Assembly (NCBI GenBank): GCA_949358305.1
Contig: OX442314.1
Span: 62,815,369-62,879,368, forward strand
DNA from: Strigamia acuminata
Lineage: Eukaryota > Arthropoda > Chilopoda > Geophilomorpha > Linotaeniidae
DNA length: 64,000 nucleotides
Reading direction: 5' to 3'
Every line of letters begins with the position of its first letter. The first letter of the stretch is position 1. The position numbers and the translations under genes are program-made. The notes under the pieces were generated by a model. That model was not told where the DNA came from. It worked only from the letters and a program-made list of their open reading frames with translations, and made no database searches. This document shows positions 61,315 through 64,000 of this stretch, piece by piece.

Positions 61315-64000
61315 ATGTCAGACAAAGACGAGCAATCCACGTCTGAAACCGAGCAGAGAATGCCCGAGAAGGGAAAAAGGACCTCCGACTACCACCTGAG
61401 ATCGGATGGTCCCGTCCCTGAAATGTCCGCAAAGGCGAAAGCCCGAGCGAATAAAAGGAGAGCGAAGGCGCAGAAAGAGGAGCAAGCTGCATCGCTCGCG
61501 GCCCTAGACGGGCCAGAGCGAGAGCGGGTTCCCTTGAATATGCAACCCTTCGAAGATACCGATCCGGAAGCCATAGAAAATCGAGAAGAAATTCGCGACG
61601 TATCGCCAGGACGAGTATCGATATTGATGACCGAGGAGACGAATGAAGCTCCGAAAATAACGGTCACGATCGGCACAGACCCATCGCCACCAACGGCTCA
61701 GACGTCCGTAAAACAAACCCCACGGAAAAACGACGGCGGGACCCCGATAACCCCCCGAGTTACGGCGAGTCCTGCAGTTGTTTCCTTCGAAGTATCTCAC
61801 CTAATTCGGTTGACGCAGCAAGCTGCCCAGCTAAAAGCGATGATAGACATTCCAGTAGGAACGTCAGTCTGGGAATCGATTACCCTACTCACTGACGCTA
61901 TCTGTGCGGCACAAGCCCCGACGCCGGTCGCAAGACCAGCAGCGGAGACGCCCATGCCCCAGGTAACGCCCAGTGACACCGGAGGTTTCGCGCCAGACCC
62001 CAACCGAACACTTCACGAATCCAGAGAGAAGGCCCGCGAGGAAGCCAGACAAGAAGCGACTAGTCGCCAACGAAGGCTGAGCGCAGAGCGGCGAGAACTC
62101 TGGAAGGAAGAGGAAGAAAGGGAGCAACGCGAGAGAAGAACCACCGAGAGAACAGAGAAACTGGTCCAAAAAATGAGGGAAGAACGAGAAGCTAAAATTC
62201 GAAAAGAATGGAACGCAACAGTAGAAGGGCGACATCGAGAAGCTCAAGAGTACGAGGACCAATTTCAAGCGCTAATAGCTCAAAGAAAAACAGAAAAACT
62301 ACAAATGTTGCGAAAAGAGGCCATTCTACAACATCAGAAATGGGAAGAACAACATCGCGAGAGGTTGAGAGAAGAGGAAGCCAGAAAAGAAAAAGAACAG
62401 TTTCTGAAAGAGAAAGAAGAGTGGGATCGAGTCAGATGGACCGAAGAGTACAAAGCGAAGAAACAAGCTATAATAGATGAGCAAAAAAGATGGGAAGCCG
62501 AAAACTGGGAGAAGGAGACAGAAAAGTTCCAGAAAGAGTACGCACAAGACGTCTCGGACAGGAAGAAAAATGAAGAAAACCTGAAACGGAAACCAGAACC
62601 CCCCAGCGGCTCTGATACCGACACAGGAGAAGGTGCAACAAAGCCGGCAAAAACGGCGAAAAGGGGGAAATCTCAAAAGAGAGACGAGTCGGTCCCAAAA
62701 ACAAAGGACCGTCACCCCTCAAAAAGATCCGAGACGGGAGCAGCCATCGACGCGTTACTCGAAAAGAAAAACGCAAATAAAAATCGGGAACGCCCCGAAA
62801 GCGAGGAAAACAGATGGCATTCTTTTTACGAGAACAACGACGGAGGGGAGCCGCCGCCATCCGGAGGCTCGAAACAGAAGAAGGCTGGCGGAGAGACCCC
62901 ACCGAGAGGGCCGAGGTTTCACCCCCAAGGAGATCCCTCCGAGCCCTCCGATTCGTCGGACGACGACCATCCGAGTCGACCGTCTACAGGAAGGAGTCAA
63001 GAAGGCAGCGATGGGCACCGGTCGAACCGGCCGAATGCTTCAGACCGCTCTTCCCGGAGCTCCAACCCTCGTTCAGAGGAAGGGAACTTTCAGGACTCAT
63101 CTGGCCGACATTACACGATGTCTGAGCTAGGCCGAGCCCTGCTGAACTCTTTCAGAAGAGAAGGAATCGATCTAGGCCATCCAGGCGACGAACATAATCG
63201 CGCTGGAGAGAGGGTTAAGCGCAAATATGGCGTACGAAACGAACCAAGCAGTGAAGCCACGGGTAACATCCGCTGGCAACACTATATTCAAACGCGATTT
63301 GACGGTTCGTGGAAGGCCGGAGACCGCTTCCTGGACGAAGTAATGCGTATCAAGAAAGCGACAAAAGCCACCGTCGCCGACATGCTAACCCACGGGCTAG
63401 TGGAGCTAACTACGGGGTCAGCTCGAGAATGGTACCAGGGACTGAAAAACCCAACCTGGGACGATTTTCTCGTCCGTTTCGATCTCCGATACGGCGAGAC
63501 TCCAGACGAGATCAGTAACAAATTACGGGGTCTACGACAAGCCCCAGGAGAAACATTAGCCGACTACGACGCCCGAGCGAAACTCCTGTTTGCAAGAGCG
63601 CCGTACGAAATAAACCCCGCTGGTTTTACGATGATCTTTTACGGAGGATTATCGGCCCACTCGCAAAGAATTCTGCTAGACATGCGTGCACCCCGCACTG
63701 GCGATTACCAAGATGTCAGTAACTATCTTCTAACAAACACGTTAGAAATAGAACAGCGGTATTACGCCACTCTGCCCCCGGAGGAAGCTGACGCGCACGA
63801 GAAACGGTTGCAGACGAGCGCCGAACGTCACAAGACCTCAGAGAAATTAATGAGGCCAAGTGAATATTTGAGCGGCATAATGAGTCTCACCGAAGCATCC
63901 TTCGGACGAATGCTGACGCCTAAAGCAGGCAGTATTCTTCCAGCCAACCCGATAGCTGCCCCAAAGAAAGCACCGGCAGCAACGGCGATGCAGGTGACCT
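61315..64000 (+). CDS. gag: Gag of LTR element C (partial, runs off the window)
   Basis: Open from ATG 61315 to the window end, at least 895 codons with no stop. The N-terminal ~230 residues are charged and low-complexity. A very long Glu/Arg/Lys/Gln-rich stretch (about 230-430, 'EEEEREQRERRTTERTEKL') is strongly coiled-coil. A basic, Ser/Pro-rich linker follows. A Gag/capsid-type domain is at about residues 640-800 ('WQHYIQTRFDGSWKAGDRFL', 'LVELTTGSAREWYQGL', 'LRGLRQAPGETLADY'). No zinc knuckle has appeared by the window edge. The primer site and LTR just upstream identify it as the first gene of a Ty3/gypsy-type element. The coiled-coil extension is unusually long for a Gag. Confidence 0.8.
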   Translation, partial: MSDKDEQSTSETEQRMPEKGKRTSDYHLRSDGPVPEMSAKAKARANKRRAKAQKEEQAASLAALDGPERERVPLNMQPFEDTDPEAIENREEIRDVSPGRVSILMTEETNEAPKITVTIGTDPSPPTAQTSVKQTPRKNDGGTPITPRVTASPAVVSFEVSHLIRLTQQAAQLKAMIDIPVGTSVWESITLLTDAICAAQAPTPVARPAAETPMPQVTPSDTGGFAPDPNRTLHESREKAREEARQEATSRQRRLSAERRELWKEEEEREQRERRTTERTEKLVQKMREEREAKIRKEWNATVEGRHREAQEYEDQFQALIAQRKTEKLQMLRKEAILQHQKWEEQHRERLREEEARKEKEQFLKEKEEWDRVRWTEEYKAKKQAIIDEQKRWEAENWEKETEKFQKEYAQDVSDRKKNEENLKRKPEPPSGSDTDTGEGATKPAKTAKRGKSQKRDESVPKTKDRHPSKRSETGAAIDALLEKKNANKNRERPESEENRWHSFYENNDGGEPPPSGGSKQKKAGGETPPRGPRFHPQGDPSEPSDSSDDDHPSRPSTGRSQEGSDGHRSNRPNASDRSSRSSNPRSEEGNFQDSSGRHYTMSELGRALLNSFRREGIDLGHPGDEHNRAGERVKRKYGVRNEPSSEATGNIRWQHYIQTRFDGSWKAGDRFLDEVMRIKKATKATVADMLTHGLVELTTGSAREWYQGLKNPTWDDFLVRFDLRYGETPDEISNKLRGLRQAPGETLADYDARAKLLFARAPYEINPAGFTMIFYGGLSAHSQRILLDMRAPRTGDYQDVSNYLLTNTLEIEQRYYATLPPEEADAHEKRLQTSAERHKTSEKLMRPSEYLSGIMSLTEASFGRMLTPKAGSILPANPIAAPKKAPAATAMQVT

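Overview
The window is eukaryotic, from an invertebrate animal. Host genes have short GT-AG introns (mostly 53-67 bp) and AATAAA poly(A) signals, intergenic DNA is AT-rich, and transposons take up more than half of the sequence. Compact introns and a threonine dehydratase carrying an ACT domain would fit an arthropod-like or other ecdysozoan lineage. The species cannot be fixed from sequence alone.

Layout. Positions 370-30530 hold a tandem array of three closely related two-exon genes (3203-6263, 13827-16851, 27179-30232, all +) encoding ~1000-aa NACHT-ATPase proteins with a degenerate leucine-rich C-terminal half (NLR-like). The genes sit in duplicated segments whose 5' and 3' flanks are still recognisable. 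Comparing one paralogous flank with another exposes insertions with empty sites: solo LTRs (17536-18111, 23674-24223), a hAT-type fold-back element nested in a TA-flanked inverted-repeat element (22033-22839 inside 21722-23133), pogo-like, piggyBac-like and other MITEs, and a 31-bp minisatellite. The middle gene has a stop codon in exon 1, an altered Walker B aspartate and a 39-bp deletion.

Positions 31435-37285 are a Ty3/gypsy element (+) with gag and pol in one frame separated by a single UGA and with a truncated 3' LTR. It is followed by a 5'-truncated, frameshifted LINE (37300-38517, -) and a dead Tc1 element (39553-40320, -).

Positions 40930-55224 (-) are one host gene for a two-C2H2-finger protein with a coiled coil. 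It is split inside its first zinc finger by a 12.6-kb LTR retrotransposon (42402-55006, -) with 1041-bp near-identical LTRs and a CCTT target duplication. That element carries gag, pol, a broken integrase and an extra 822-aa ORF of unknown function, with DnaJ-like CxxCxGxG motifs, in the position where env normally sits.

Positions 56167-58965 (+) are a ten-exon PLP-dependent L-threonine/serine dehydratase with an ACT domain. It is followed 153 bp later by a three-exon isochorismatase-family hydrolase (59119-59823, +). The window ends in a third LTR element: LTR ~60370-61220, a tRNA-Pro-type primer site, and a Gag ORF running off the edge.

The host genes form no obvious pathway together. The main themes are an innate-immune-type gene array diversifying by segmental duplication, and very recent retrotransposition into a gene.
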